NCBI GenBank assembly: GCA_003509305.1
Contig: DOMU01000076.1
Span: 1,345-9,931 of the forward strand
Direction: 5' to 3'
Origin: Desulfobulbaceae bacterium
GTDB taxonomy: Bacteria; Desulfobacterota; Desulfobulbia; Desulfobulbales; Desulfocapsaceae
DNA: 8,587 nt
Positions 1 to 6,637 of the stretch are shown here, in pieces; positions within the stretch are counted from its first letter, which is position 1; each line of letters begins with the position of its first letter. The notes beneath the pieces were generated by a model. That model was not told where the DNA came from. It saw nothing but the letters and a program-made list of their open reading frames with translations, and did not search any database. Both the position numbers and the translations under genes were made by a program.

Positions 1-400
1 CTTCCGGCAGAATTTTGTTCAGCATCGGATATTTGTCGATCAGGCTGGCGACTTCCTCATCAACACGCTCCAGGTACGAGCGGAACTGCCCGGCAAAAAC
101 CGTGGCCTGGGTTTTCACCTGCGGCACGAGAAAAATACCGACCATGGTCAGGGTGCTCCACAGGATCAGCGACACGAGAAGCACTCTGGGAATACGGGCA
201 CGGATGCGGCCGGCAAGCCGCCGCACGCCCCGCTCCTGGATATAGGAGAAGACAAAGGTCAGGAAGAGCAGCAGGAAGAACGAGCGAAGCAGCCAGATCA
301 CCCCGAACAGCATCCCCCAAACGACGATGGCGGAAACATAAGGGAGAATACGGTTCCAGGGCTGGGGCAGGTCGTGAAACAGGTTATCGTGGGTATTCAT
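1..400 (-). CDS. AI-2E/PerM-family membrane protein, N-terminal part (runs off the left edge)
   Basis: The reverse strand is open from the ATG at 398-400 to the window edge, giving 133 residues with no stop; the C-terminal part lies outside. After a short polar N-terminus there are hydrophobic segments at about residues 22-38 and 39-54, a basic stretch (about 57-72, rich in Arg), and a third membrane segment at about 71-93. An amphipathic, charged region follows (from about 95, with LERVDEEVASLIDKYP). This arrangement of paired N-terminal helices, one further helix and then a soluble linker is typical of the AI-2E transporter/PerM permease family, inner-membrane proteins of about 350 residues whose substrates are mostly unproven. 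The start lies 10 bases after the stop of the K+ channel gene, so the two are probably cotranscribed. No strong Shine-Dalgarno is visible, which suggests translational coupling. Family assignment is by recognition of the pattern; substrate unknown. Confidence 0.7.
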   Translation of the reverse strand, partial: MNTHDNLFHDLPQPWNRILPYVSAIVVWGMLFGVIWLLRSFFLLLFLTFVFSYIQERGVRRLAGRIRARIPRVLLVSLILWSTLTMVGIFLVPQVKTQATVFAGQFRSYLERVDEEVASLIDKYPMLNKILPE

Positions 401-410
401 GAGAGGTCTT

Positions 411-2102
411 TTACCGCAAATAATTTTCCGTAAAAGCTTTTTCCGCGTCGAGGGTGCCGATCATCAGCATTTCCTCGCCGGTCTTCAGCGGTTCAAGCGG
501 GTCTGGGTTGATGCGGGTCACGCCGTTGCCGATGATGGCGATGACGCTGCACGCCGCCTTCTCGCGGATACCGCTTTCCGCCAGGTTTTGACCGACCAGC
601 GATGCTGGCGCCGGATAGCGGAAAATGTTCAGGCCCTCGGTCAGCATCAAAAGCCTTCCAGGAGTCAGGATATTTATGATGGTGCTGGCGGCCATTGAGG
701 CGTGCGACATCACCAGATCAGCGCCGACGCTGTGCAGGACGTTGATATTGCGGTCAAAGGTGGCGCGAGAGATGATCTGGATGTCGGGACGCAAGCGGCG
801 GCAATAGATAGTGAGATAGATGTTCACCTCGTCGCTGTGCGTGGTGATGATCACCGATGGCGCTTTAGTGATGCCCGCCTGCACCAGGGTATCGTGGTCG
901 GCGGCGCTGCCAATGATATAATTCTCACTATCGACGCCGGGCCGGTGCGGATTTTTCTCGACAACGCGATAAGGCACGTTTTCCTCGCGCAAGGTCTTGG
1001 CGGCGGCCCGGCCGACCCGGCCACCGCCAAGAATCAAAACCGGCGCCTGCGTGGTTTTCCGCTCACCGATGAAGGCGTCGTAAGCGGCCAGTTGCCGCTC
1101 CGAACCGGCCAGCACCAACACGGTGCTCGACTCCAGGCGGGTGTTCGCGGTCGGCAAGGTGAAACAGCCTCGATCCCACAGGCCGACGACATTCAGCCCG
1201 GTTTTCTGCCGCAGGGCGATCTCCTGGATGGTCTTGCCGGCCAGGCTGGTGCGCATGACCGGTGATTCGGCGATGACCAGATCCTCGAAGTGGCCAATCA
1301 TCGTTGAGCGTGACGAACGGCCAAGGCTGCGCCGGGCCAGGGCTTGTCCCAGCATATCCATGAATTGGAATGGCATCTGGCAGCCGGCCAGCCGCAGGAT
1401 GTCAAGAGAGTTTTCCAGATCAGCGCTGGCGACAATCGGCACCTTCGGCGCGACCTGCCGCACCGTGAAAACGGTGGCGGTGTTTTTCATGTCGCCGTTG
1501 GTGGCGATAACCATGGCCGCCGTCCGCACCGAGGCGTTTTCCCAGGTGCGCGGGTCGTCGAGGTCGCCCAAAAGCACGGTATAGCCCTGATCGGCCAGGT
1601 CGAGCACTTGCTGCATATCGGGGAGGATCAGGGCGTAGCTGTGACCGTACTTCTTCAGCCGTTCGAGCAGGGCTATGGCGATCGGACCAAAATTCGTGAG
1701 CAGGACATGACCTTGTACCTGCCCGTTCAGCTTGCGCGGGACGCGGGATTTGTTCTGGGCGTCGAGCCATGGAGCGTAAAAAAACTGGATAAAGGTAAAG
1801 GGCAGCATGATCAGAAAGAAGATGATGCCGGTGATGAGAACCAGAATGGAAAAAGCCTTGCCAAAATCTTCGTTGAAAGTGATGTCACCGAAGCCGAGCG
1901 TGGACATGACCGTCATCGTCCAATAAAACCCGGTAATCATCGAATAGTCTCTCCCCTCATACCGCATGATGACGTTAAAAATCAGGCTGTAGGCGACAAT
2001 CAGGGCGAAGAGCAGCAAAAGAAACTTGCTCAGGAAGCGGATGTTGCGCTCGGATTTTTTATTGTTCAGCAGGAGAGATAACTGCGCGAGAAGAAATTTC
2101 AT
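411..2102 (-). CDS. Potassium channel with two RCK (TrkA-N/TrkA-C) domains, GsuK/MthK-like
   Basis: This 563-residue inner-membrane protein has a two-helix pore followed by two cytoplasmic RCK modules. TM1 is at about 24-46, the pore helix about 57-67, the selectivity filter TLGFGD at 68-73, and TM2 about 82-108 with a possible hinge glycine (G92). RCK1 spans about 131-348: a TrkA-N Rossmann fold starting at GHVLLTNFG, then a TrkA-C lobe from about 272. RCK2 spans about 354-555: a textbook dinucleotide motif (LILGGGRVG, 357-365), an acidic residue (E382) at the end of the second strand, and a second TrkA-C lobe from about 485. Carrying both RCK modules in one chain matches the Geobacter GsuK architecture, where nucleotides and ions gate K+ flux; that is family knowledge. 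The filter has Phe in place of the usual Tyr, and the RCK1 nucleotide motif looks degenerate. It is divergent from the arn operon and leads into the PerM-like gene. It could instead be called a TrkA-domain K+ channel protein without ligand assignment. Confidence 0.9.
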   Translation of the reverse strand: MKFLLAQLSLLLNNKKSERNIRFLSKFLLLLFALIVAYSLIFNVIMRYEGRDYSMITGFYWTMTVMSTLGFGDITFNEDFGKAFSILVLITGIIFFLIMLPFTFIQFFYAPWLDAQNKSRVPRKLNGQVQGHVLLTNFGPIAIALLERLKKYGHSYALILPDMQQVLDLADQGYTVLLGDLDDPRTWENASVRTAAMVIATNGDMKNTATVFTVRQVAPKVPIVASADLENSLDILRLAGCQMPFQFMDMLGQALARRSLGRSSRSTMIGHFEDLVIAESPVMRTSLAGKTIQEIALRQKTGLNVVGLWDRGCFTLPTANTRLESSTVLVLAGSERQLAAYDAFIGERKTTQAPVLILGGGRVGRAAAKTLREENVPYRVVEKNPHRPGVDSENYIIGSAADHDTLVQAGITKAPSVIITTHSDEVNIYLTIYCRRLRPDIQIISRATFDRNINVLHSVGADLVMSHASMAASTIINILTPGRLLMLTEGLNIFRYPAPASLVGQNLAESGIREKAACSVIAIIGNGVTRINPDPLEPLKTGEEMLMIGTLDAEKAFTENYLR

Positions 2103-2170
2103 AGCGGGTGATAAAGAGAGGAATGATGCTCGTTATGAATTGCAGCGCTGTCTCTGGTAAGGAAGGGGAC

Positions 2171-2179
2171 ACTATACCA
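2171..2179 (-). promoter_or_regulatory. Candidate extended -10 promoter for the K+ channel gene
   Basis: Read on the minus strand, the bases are TGGTATAGT. This is a TGn extension followed by TATAGT, five of six matches to TATAAT. The -35 region at about 17 bases is poor (about three of six), as is common for extended -10 promoters. Transcription would start near 2164, leaving about 60 bases of leader before the ATG at 2102. This rests on motif matching only. Confidence 0.4.
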
Positions 2180-2246
2180 AAGTGAAGATTTTTTCCCAGA
2201 TTGACGAACAGGCCAGGCGGTTCAGGCGCGACTTGAGGGGAAAAGG

Positions 2247-2275
2247 TGGTCAAATACCCGTGGGGATGCTATAAT
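2247..2275 (+). promoter_or_regulatory. Predicted sigma-70 promoter of the arn operon
   Basis: The -10 element at 2270-2275 is a perfect TATAAT preceded by TGC (2267-2269), forming a full extended -10. A -35 candidate TGGTCA (2247-2252, four of six matches to TTGACA) sits exactly 17 bases upstream. Transcription would begin near 2282, giving about 139 bases of leader before arnB. A consensus -10 with a weak -35 is compatible with a promoter that an activator tunes at the -35, as with response regulators such as PmrA elsewhere, but no such box was recognised here. Confidence 0.65.
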
Positions 2276-2420
2276 ATACAGTTTCTCACCGGGCATATGC
2301 AAAGGATAGCACGCGAAACATCCGTCCCGGCCTCACAATCAAGATTGAAATTTTCCCGCGCCTCCATTCACCGGTGCCAACGGTCGGATGGTTTCAGCCC
2401 TGAAGACGAAGGAATAAAAA

Positions 2421-3569
2421 ATGCGATCGGAGTTTCTTCCCTTTTCCAAACCCTCCATCTCTGAAGCGGAGATAGGGGCGGTTGCCGATGTCCTGCGTTC
2501 CGGCTGGATCACCACCGGGGCCAAAGCGGCGGCCTTTGAGGAGGCTTTTGCTGATTATTGCGGCACACCGGGCGCTGTGGCCCTGGCTTCCGCCACCGCC
2601 GGAATGCACCTGCTTTTGGCCGCCATGGGCATCGGCCCGGGTGATGAGGTGATTACGCCGTCTTTAACCTGGGTTTCCACCGTTAACCTCATTCAGCTTG
2701 CCGGGGCGAAACCGGTATTCGCCGACATTGACCGCGACACGCTGATGGTGTCCGCGGAAACTATCGCGCCTCTTATTTCCGAACGTACCCGGCTGATCAT
2801 CCCGGTGCATTATGCTGGCGCCGCCGCCGATTTAGAACCGTTACGGCAACTGGCCGCCGCCCACAATATCCCCTTGATTGAGGACGCCGCCCATGCCGCC
2901 GGCACCGAATACCGAGGCGAGAAAATCGGCCGGCGGGGCACGACAATTTTCTCCTTTCATCCGATTAAAAATATCACCTGCGGCGAAGGCGGCATGTTCT
3001 GTTCCGACGATGCCAGCCTGCTCGAACATATCCGCCGTTTGAAATTTCATGGCCTTGGCGTCGACGCTTTTGACCGCAGTATGCAAGGCCGGTCGCCGCA
3101 GGCCGAGGTGATTGAGCCGGGCTTCAAATACAACCTCACCGACATGGCGGCGGTCTTGGGCTTGGGCCAGTTGAACCGTCTTGATGAATTTAACAAGAAG
3201 CGGACAGCGCTGGCCGAACGCTACTTGGAATTACTGGCCGATATTCCTGAAGTGCTGCCGCTTGGTTTACCAGACTACCCGATGCGTCACGCCTGGCATC
3301 TTTTTGTGGTTCGCCTCGACAGCGACAAAACGGCCATGACGCGGGACGAGTTCATGGCCAGGTTGAAAGAGCGCAATATCGGCACCGGCATCCACTTCAA
3401 AGCGGCGCACCGGCAGCGCTACTACCGCGAAACCCTGGGCCTGCCCGAAGGCGTTCTGCCCAACACCGAATGGAATTCCGACCGCCTCTGTTCCCTGCCG
3501 CTCTTTCCTGATATGAACATGGAAGATGTTGATGACGTGGCCGAGACGATAAAAGAGGTGTTGGTATGA
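2421..3569 (+). CDS. arnB: UDP-4-amino-4-deoxy-L-arabinose--oxoglutarate aminotransferase
   Basis: A cytoplasmic PLP-dependent aminotransferase of the DegT/DnrJ/EryC1 (fold type I sugar aminotransferase) family. It converts the UDP-4-keto-pentose made by ArnA to UDP-L-Ara4N, using glutamate as amino donor. At 382 residues it has the usual ArnB length. Family signatures are clear: SGWITTG (28-33), SATAGMH (57-63), [10 protein letters not shown] (78-87), IPVHYAG (127-133), IEDAAHA (153-159, Asp155 expected to pair with the PLP ring nitrogen) and [10 protein letters not shown] (177-186), whose Lys183 is the expected Schiff-base lysine. The near-invariant C-terminal runs HAWHLF, GIHF, AAH, YYRE, NTEWNS and CSLPLFPDM are all present. 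The ATG at 2421 follows AAGGA (2409-2413) at seven bases, and the N-terminus aligns with known ArnB. It is the first gene of the operon and overlaps arnC by four bases (ATGA). It differs from generic sugar aminotransferases by its ArnB-specific motifs and by its neighbours. Confidence 0.96.
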   Translation: MRSEFLPFSKPSISEAEIGAVADVLRSGWITTGAKAAAFEEAFADYCGTPGAVALASATAGMHLLLAAMGIGPGDEVITPSLTWVSTVNLIQLAGAKPVFADIDRDTLMVSAETIAPLISERTRLIIPVHYAGAAADLEPLRQLAAAHNIPLIEDAAHAAGTEYRGEKIGRRGTTIFSFHPIKNITCGEGGMFCSDDASLLEHIRRLKFHGLGVDAFDRSMQGRSPQAEVIEPGFKYNLTDMAAVLGLGQLNRLDEFNKKRTALAERYLELLADIPEVLPLGLPDYPMRHAWHLFVVRLDSDKTAMTRDEFMARLKERNIGTGIHFKAAHRQRYYRETLGLPEGVLPNTEWNSDRLCSLPLFPDMNMEDVDDVAETIKEVLV

Positions 3570-4525
3570 CAACACCAGAATTTTCCGTGGTTATCCCGGT
3601 TTATAACGAAGAGGAAAATCTGCCCGAACTGATTGACCGTTGTTTCACCGTCTGCCGCGGCAGCGGGCGCGATTTCGAAATTATTTTTGTCGATGACGGC
3701 AGCCGCGACGCTTCACGGGCCATGCTGCTTGCCGCCGCCGACCGGCACGCCGAGATCATCACCATTATTCTCAACCGCAACTATGGCCAGCACGCCGCCG
3801 TCTTCGCCGGTTTAGAACGGAGCAAAGGCGAAATCGTTATCACCCTCGATGCCGATCTGCAAAATCCCCCGGAAGAAATCCCCAATCTGCTGCGGGCCAT
3901 GGATGAAGGTGTCGATGTCGTCGGCACGGCGCGCGAAAACCGGCAGGACAGCTTCTTCCGCCGGATCGCCTCCAGCGTTGTCAACCGCATGGTGCGTCAA
4001 GCCACCGGCGTCATGATGCACGACTACGGCTGTATGCTGCGCGCCTACCGGCGGCCCATCGTCCAGGCCATGCTGCAATGCTCGGAACGTTCCACCTTCA
4101 TTCCAATCCTGGCTAACAGTTTTGCCGGCAGCACCGCCGAAATTCCGGTTCGTCATGCGCGGCGCGAAAAGGGGCAATCCAAGTACAGCCTGTTGAAACT
4201 CATTTCGCTGCAATACGATCTGCTCACCTCAATGTCCACCTTCCCACTGCGCCTGCTTTCTTTTTTTGGCGCCGTCATTTCCCTGTGCGGTATCGCCTTT
4301 GGTGTTTTATTGATACTCTTGCGCATCTTCTACGGCGACTCGTGGGCCGCCGAAGGTGTCTTCACGCTGTTCGCCCTGCTCTTTGTCTTTATCGGCGCCC
4401 AGTTCATCGGCCTCGGCCTGCTCGGCGAATACATTGGCCGCATCTACCATGATGTCCGCAGCCGGCCACGGTATTTTATTCATGAGATCAGAGGCGCGGA
4501 GGATGCAACACCGCAACCACAGTGA
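3566..4525 (+). CDS. arnC: Undecaprenyl-phosphate 4-deoxy-4-formamido-L-arabinose transferase
   Basis: An inner-membrane GT2 glycosyltransferase that moves 4-formamido-L-arabinose from UDP to undecaprenyl phosphate on the cytoplasmic face. The 319 residues start with the GT-A opening [12 protein letters not shown] (8-19), then FVDDGSRD (41-48), the metal-binding DAD within LDADLQNP (94-101), and conserved [14 protein letters not shown] (120-133). Two membrane helices follow at about 229-253 and 264-290, then a basic cytoplasmic tail ([13 protein letters not shown]). This is the ArnC/DPM-like layout, and length and motifs match ArnC (about 320 residues). The ATG overlaps the arnB stop as ATGA, and AGAGGT (3554-3559) lies six bases upstream, so it is both coupled and able to initiate. 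A T7 run (4261-4267) lies in the first membrane helix. Without context it could be any polyprenyl-phosphate glycosyltransferase (GtrB, DPM1-like); its place between arnB and arnA settles the call. Confidence 0.95.
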   Translation: MTTPEFSVVIPVYNEEENLPELIDRCFTVCRGSGRDFEIIFVDDGSRDASRAMLLAAADRHAEIITIILNRNYGQHAAVFAGLERSKGEIVITLDADLQNPPEEIPNLLRAMDEGVDVVGTARENRQDSFFRRIASSVVNRMVRQATGVMMHDYGCMLRAYRRPIVQAMLQCSERSTFIPILANSFAGSTAEIPVRHARREKGQSKYSLLKLISLQYDLLTSMSTFPLRLLSFFGAVISLCGIAFGVLLILLRIFYGDSWAAEGVFTLFALLFVFIGAQFIGLGLLGEYIGRIYHDVRSRPRYFIHEIRGAEDATPQPQ

Positions 4526-4540
4526 AGGCCCCCCATGACG

Positions 4541-4566
4541 TTTTGCTTGCCGCGCTCGAAATGACA
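4541..4566. repeat. Possible degenerate copy of a GCTTCGCTCGAAATGACA-type dispersed repeat
   Basis: The segment ends in GCTCGAAATGACA (4554-4566), preceded by TTTTGCTTGCC. From memory, sequences of the form ATTTCTCGCT(T/G)CGCTCGAAATGACA occur as many-copy intergenic elements in diverse bacteria. The 3' half here matches well and the 5' half loosely. A pair of ATGAC words (4535-4539 and 4561-4565) lies 26 bases apart. Only one copy is in the window, so repetition cannot be shown directly. Confidence 0.4.
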
Positions 4567-4590
4567 ATAATGGTGGTTTATATCCGCTGA

Positions 4591-4621
4591 TAAATAGCCA
4601 CGTGAATGCTATTTAATTTTT
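4591..4621 (+). terminator. Stem-loop with T tract: weak terminator/attenuator or operator dyad
   Basis: A perfect 8-base inverted repeat, TAAATAGC (4591-4598) and GCTATTTA (4608-4615), encloses a 9-base loop CACGTGAAT and is followed by T5 (4617-4621). The form resembles a rho-independent terminator, but the stem has only two GC pairs, so it should be weak. It could partially attenuate arnADT relative to arnBC, protect mRNA 3' ends, or be a protein-binding dyad. The loop itself carries the palindrome CACGTG (4599-4604). Confidence 0.35.
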
Positions 4622-4634
4622 ATGCAAAAAATTC

Positions 4635-4639
4635 AGGAG
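4635..4639 (+). promoter_or_regulatory. Shine-Dalgarno that sets the arnA start at 4646
   Basis: AGGAG lies six bases before the ATG at 4646. An in-frame ATG at 4622 would add eight residues, but it has only AT-rich sequence upstream and sits on the T tract of the stem-loop. Starting at 4646 gives [13 protein letters not shown], matching the known ArnA N-terminus, and places the formyltransferase triad at the E. coli numbers 102, 104 and 140. Confidence 0.85.
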
Positions 4640-4645
4640 TACAGC

Positions 4646-6637
4646 ATGAAAGCAGTTGTTTTAGCCTATCATAATATCGGATGCGCTGGCATTAAAGCTC
4701 TGCTGGCCCTTGGTTATGAAATAGCGGCCATTTTCACCCACCGCGACAATCCCCAGGAAAACACCTGGTTCGATTCGGTGGCGGAATTGGCCGCCACGAA
4801 CAATATTGCCGTCTATGCGCCGGAGGACATCAACCATCCGCTGTGGGTACATAAAATCCGCGAGATGCGGCCCGATATCCTTTTCTCCTTTTACTACCGC
4901 CATATGGTCGGCCCGGAAATCCTGGCCTTGCCGCCGTCGGGCTGTATCAATCTGCACGGTTCGCTTTTGCCCCACTACCGTGGCCGCTGCCCGGTCAATT
5001 GGGTTTTGATTAACGGGGAGCGGGAAACCGGCGTCAGCCTGCACTATATGACCGCGAAAGCCGATGCCGGCGATATTATTGGCCAGAGAAGCCTGCCGAT
5101 TGATGATGCCGATACCGCTCTCAGTCTGTATGGCAAACTGGAGCAGGCGGCGGTGGCCCTGCTTGATGAGGAGTTGCCAAAAATCAAAACCGGAAGCAAC
5201 CAGCGCCTGCCCCAGGATGAGACAAAAGCCAGCTATTTTGGCGGACGCGGCCCGCAAGACGGAGAAATTGACTGGCGGCAAGGCGCCGGCGCCGTCCGCA
5301 ATCTGGTGCGGGCCGTGACCAGACCCTATCCGGGAGCTTTTAGCCACCTGGTCGATCGCAAGTGTATTCTGTGGCAGGCGAGTGTCGCCCCGCGCTCGGA
5401 AAACATACCGCCAGGAACCGTCATCGCCACTCATCCACTGACCATCGCCTGCGGCGAAGACTCGCTGATCGTCGAGTTTGGCCAGCTCGAAAATGGCGTC
5501 TACCTGAATGGCAATCAACTGGCCAAAGAACTAAATCTGGCGGTCGGGATGCGTTTGGGTGGCCAAGCTGACACTCTCGGCAAACCGGCACCAAAAAAGC
5601 ATGTCCTCATTTTGGGCGTCAACGGTTTCATCGGTAACCACCTCAGTCAGCGGCTCTTGGACAGCGGCCATTACGAAGTGCATGGCATGGATCTGGGCGC
5701 GGGCAGTATTCAGCACCTGTTAGGACAAGCCGACTTCCATTTCACGGAAGGAGATATTTCGATCATGCGCGAATGGATCGAATACCACGTCCGTAAATGC
5801 GATGTCATTCTGCCGCTGGTGGCCATTGCCACACCGATTGAGTATGTCAGAAATCCCTTGCGGGTTTTTGAACTCGACTTCGAGGAAAACCTGCGCGTCG
5901 TCCGCTACTGCGCCAAGTATGGTAAGCGTTTGATTTTCCCGTCCACCTCGGAAGTATATGGCATGTGCCAGGATGACGAGTTCGACGAACAGCGCTCCAA
6001 TTTCGTCCTTGGCCCGATTCATAAGCAACGCTGGATCTATTCGTGCAGCAAACAGATGCTCGACCGCGTCATCTGGGCCTATGGCTCCAGCGAAGGACTG
6101 CCCTTCACTTTATTTCGCCCGTTCAACTGGGTCGGGCCAAAACTCGATTCTCTTCAGTCGGCACGCATCGGCAGCTCCCGCGTCATCACCCAGTTCATTT
6201 TGAATTTAGTCGAAGGCACGCCGATCCGTCTGGTTGATGGCGGCGAACAAAAACGTTGTTTCACCGATGTCCGCGACGGTGTTGAATGCCTGTTCAGAAT
6301 CATCGAAAACAAAGACAACCGTTGCAACGGACGGATTTTCAATATCGGCAATCCGGATAACGAATACAGTATGCGGGAACTGGCCACCATCCTGCGGCAA
6401 AAATTCGCCGGCCATAACCTGCGCAACCATTTTCCGCCGGACGGTGGCATCGAAAATATCGAAGCGCTGGCCATGTATGGCGCCGGTTATCAGGATGTGC
6501 AGCATAGAAAGCCATCCATCAAACAGGCCCGGACAATTCTCGGCTGGGAACCAAAAGTACCGTTTGAGGAATCGGTCGGCACCACTTTAGACTATTTCCT
6601 TGACGATCTGGTCGGCTCCCTGCCGTCGCCAAAATGA
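4646..6637 (+). CDS. arnA: Bifunctional UDP-L-Ara4N formyltransferase / UDP-glucuronate decarboxylase
   Basis: A cytoplasmic two-domain enzyme of 663 residues (E. coli about 660). Residues 1 to about 305 form the 10-formyl-THF-dependent formyltransferase, with catalytic Asn102, His104 and Asp140 (INLHG, AKADAGD) and the folate-site motif SLLPHYRGR (106-114). Residues from about 316 form the NAD-dependent short-chain dehydrogenase/decarboxylase. It has the dinucleotide loop GVNGFIG (324-330), Ser435-Glu436 in PSTSEVYGM, Tyr465 and Lys469 in the YxxxK motif (YSCSK), and Arg621 in HRKPS. These correspond to the E. coli decarboxylase residues S433, E434, Y463, K467 and R619 with a constant offset of two. 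All recognised catalytic residues are intact, so both activities are expected. The two steps flank ArnB: decarboxylation before transamination, formylation after. The start at 4646 is preferred to 4622 (see its ribosome site). The stop overlaps arnD by four bases (ATGA). Confidence 0.97.
   Translation: MKAVVLAYHNIGCAGIKALLALGYEIAAIFTHRDNPQENTWFDSVAELAATNNIAVYAPEDINHPLWVHKIREMRPDILFSFYYRHMVGPEILALPPSGCINLHGSLLPHYRGRCPVNWVLINGERETGVSLHYMTAKADAGDIIGQRSLPIDDADTALSLYGKLEQAAVALLDEELPKIKTGSNQRLPQDETKASYFGGRGPQDGEIDWRQGAGAVRNLVRAVTRPYPGAFSHLVDRKCILWQASVAPRSENIPPGTVIATHPLTIACGEDSLIVEFGQLENGVYLNGNQLAKELNLAVGMRLGGQADTLGKPAPKKHVLILGVNGFIGNHLSQRLLDSGHYEVHGMDLGAGSIQHLLGQADFHFTEGDISIMREWIEYHVRKCDVILPLVAIATPIEYVRNPLRVFELDFEENLRVVRYCAKYGKRLIFPSTSEVYGMCQDDEFDEQRSNFVLGPIHKQRWIYSCSKQMLDRVIWAYGSSEGLPFTLFRPFNWVGPKLDSLQSARIGSSRVITQFILNLVEGTPIRLVDGGEQKRCFTDVRDGVECLFRIIENKDNRCNGRIFNIGNPDNEYSMRELATILRQKFAGHNLRNHFPPDGGIENIEALAMYGAGYQDVQHRKPSIKQARTILGWEPKVPFEESVGTTLDYFLDDLVGSLPSPK

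Larger units (their letters stand above)
2103..2420. other. Divergent intergenic control region between the K+ channel gene and arnB
   Basis: These 318 bases hold no convincing gene. They contain outward-facing promoter candidates: an extended -10 on the minus strand at 2171-2179 and a -35/extended -10 on the plus strand at 2247-2275. Between them is a direct repeat CAGGCG at 2214-2219 and 2223-2228 (9-base period). Downstream of the plus promoter lie an 8-base palindrome GCATATGC (2293-2300), a small dyad CAATC/GATTG (2336-2347) and a roughly 139-base untranslated leader to arnB. I looked for PmrA-type (CTTAA-N5-CTTAA) and PhoP-type (TGTTTA-N5-TGTTTA) boxes and saw none that match well. Regulator binding therefore remains unassigned. 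Confidence 0.6.
4526..4645. other. arnC-arnA intergenic gap, the only non-overlapping joint in the operon
   Basis: Every other arn junction here overlaps by 4 to 8 bases, while this one leaves 120 bases. In order it holds a C6 run (4530-4535 region), a segment resembling a common dispersed repeat (4541-4566), an inverted repeat with T tract (4591-4621) and the arnA Shine-Dalgarno (4635-4639). No convincing small gene is present: the ATG at 4535 opens only nine codons. A weak -10-like TTTAAT (4612-4617) lacks a good -35. Confidence 0.7.

Noticed and set aside
702..2081. Several plus-strand open frames (187 and 245 codons) opposite the K+ channel gene
   Set aside because: The minus-strand reading has clear pore and RCK motifs over its full length; the antisense frames have unstructured, low-quality sequence.
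2221..2420. PmrA or PhoP boxes upstream of arnB
   Set aside because: No pair of half-sites with correct spacing and sequence was found by eye on either strand.
2246..2464. 72-codon plus-strand frame spanning the arn leader and the start of arnB, with an internal ATG at 2297
   Set aside because: The upstream GTG start overlaps the promoter, neither start has a Shine-Dalgarno, and the frame runs into arnB; a leader peptide is not supported.
4622..4645. Earlier arnA start adding eight residues
   Set aside because: There is no ribosome site before it, whereas AGGAG is ideally placed before 4646, and the 4646 start restores the E. coli numbering of the catalytic triad.
4661..5518. Long open frame of 285 codons on the minus strand inside arnA
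   Set aside because: It is wholly antisense to intact arnA, shows no family motifs or plausible composition, and follows from the GC-rich codon pattern of arnA.
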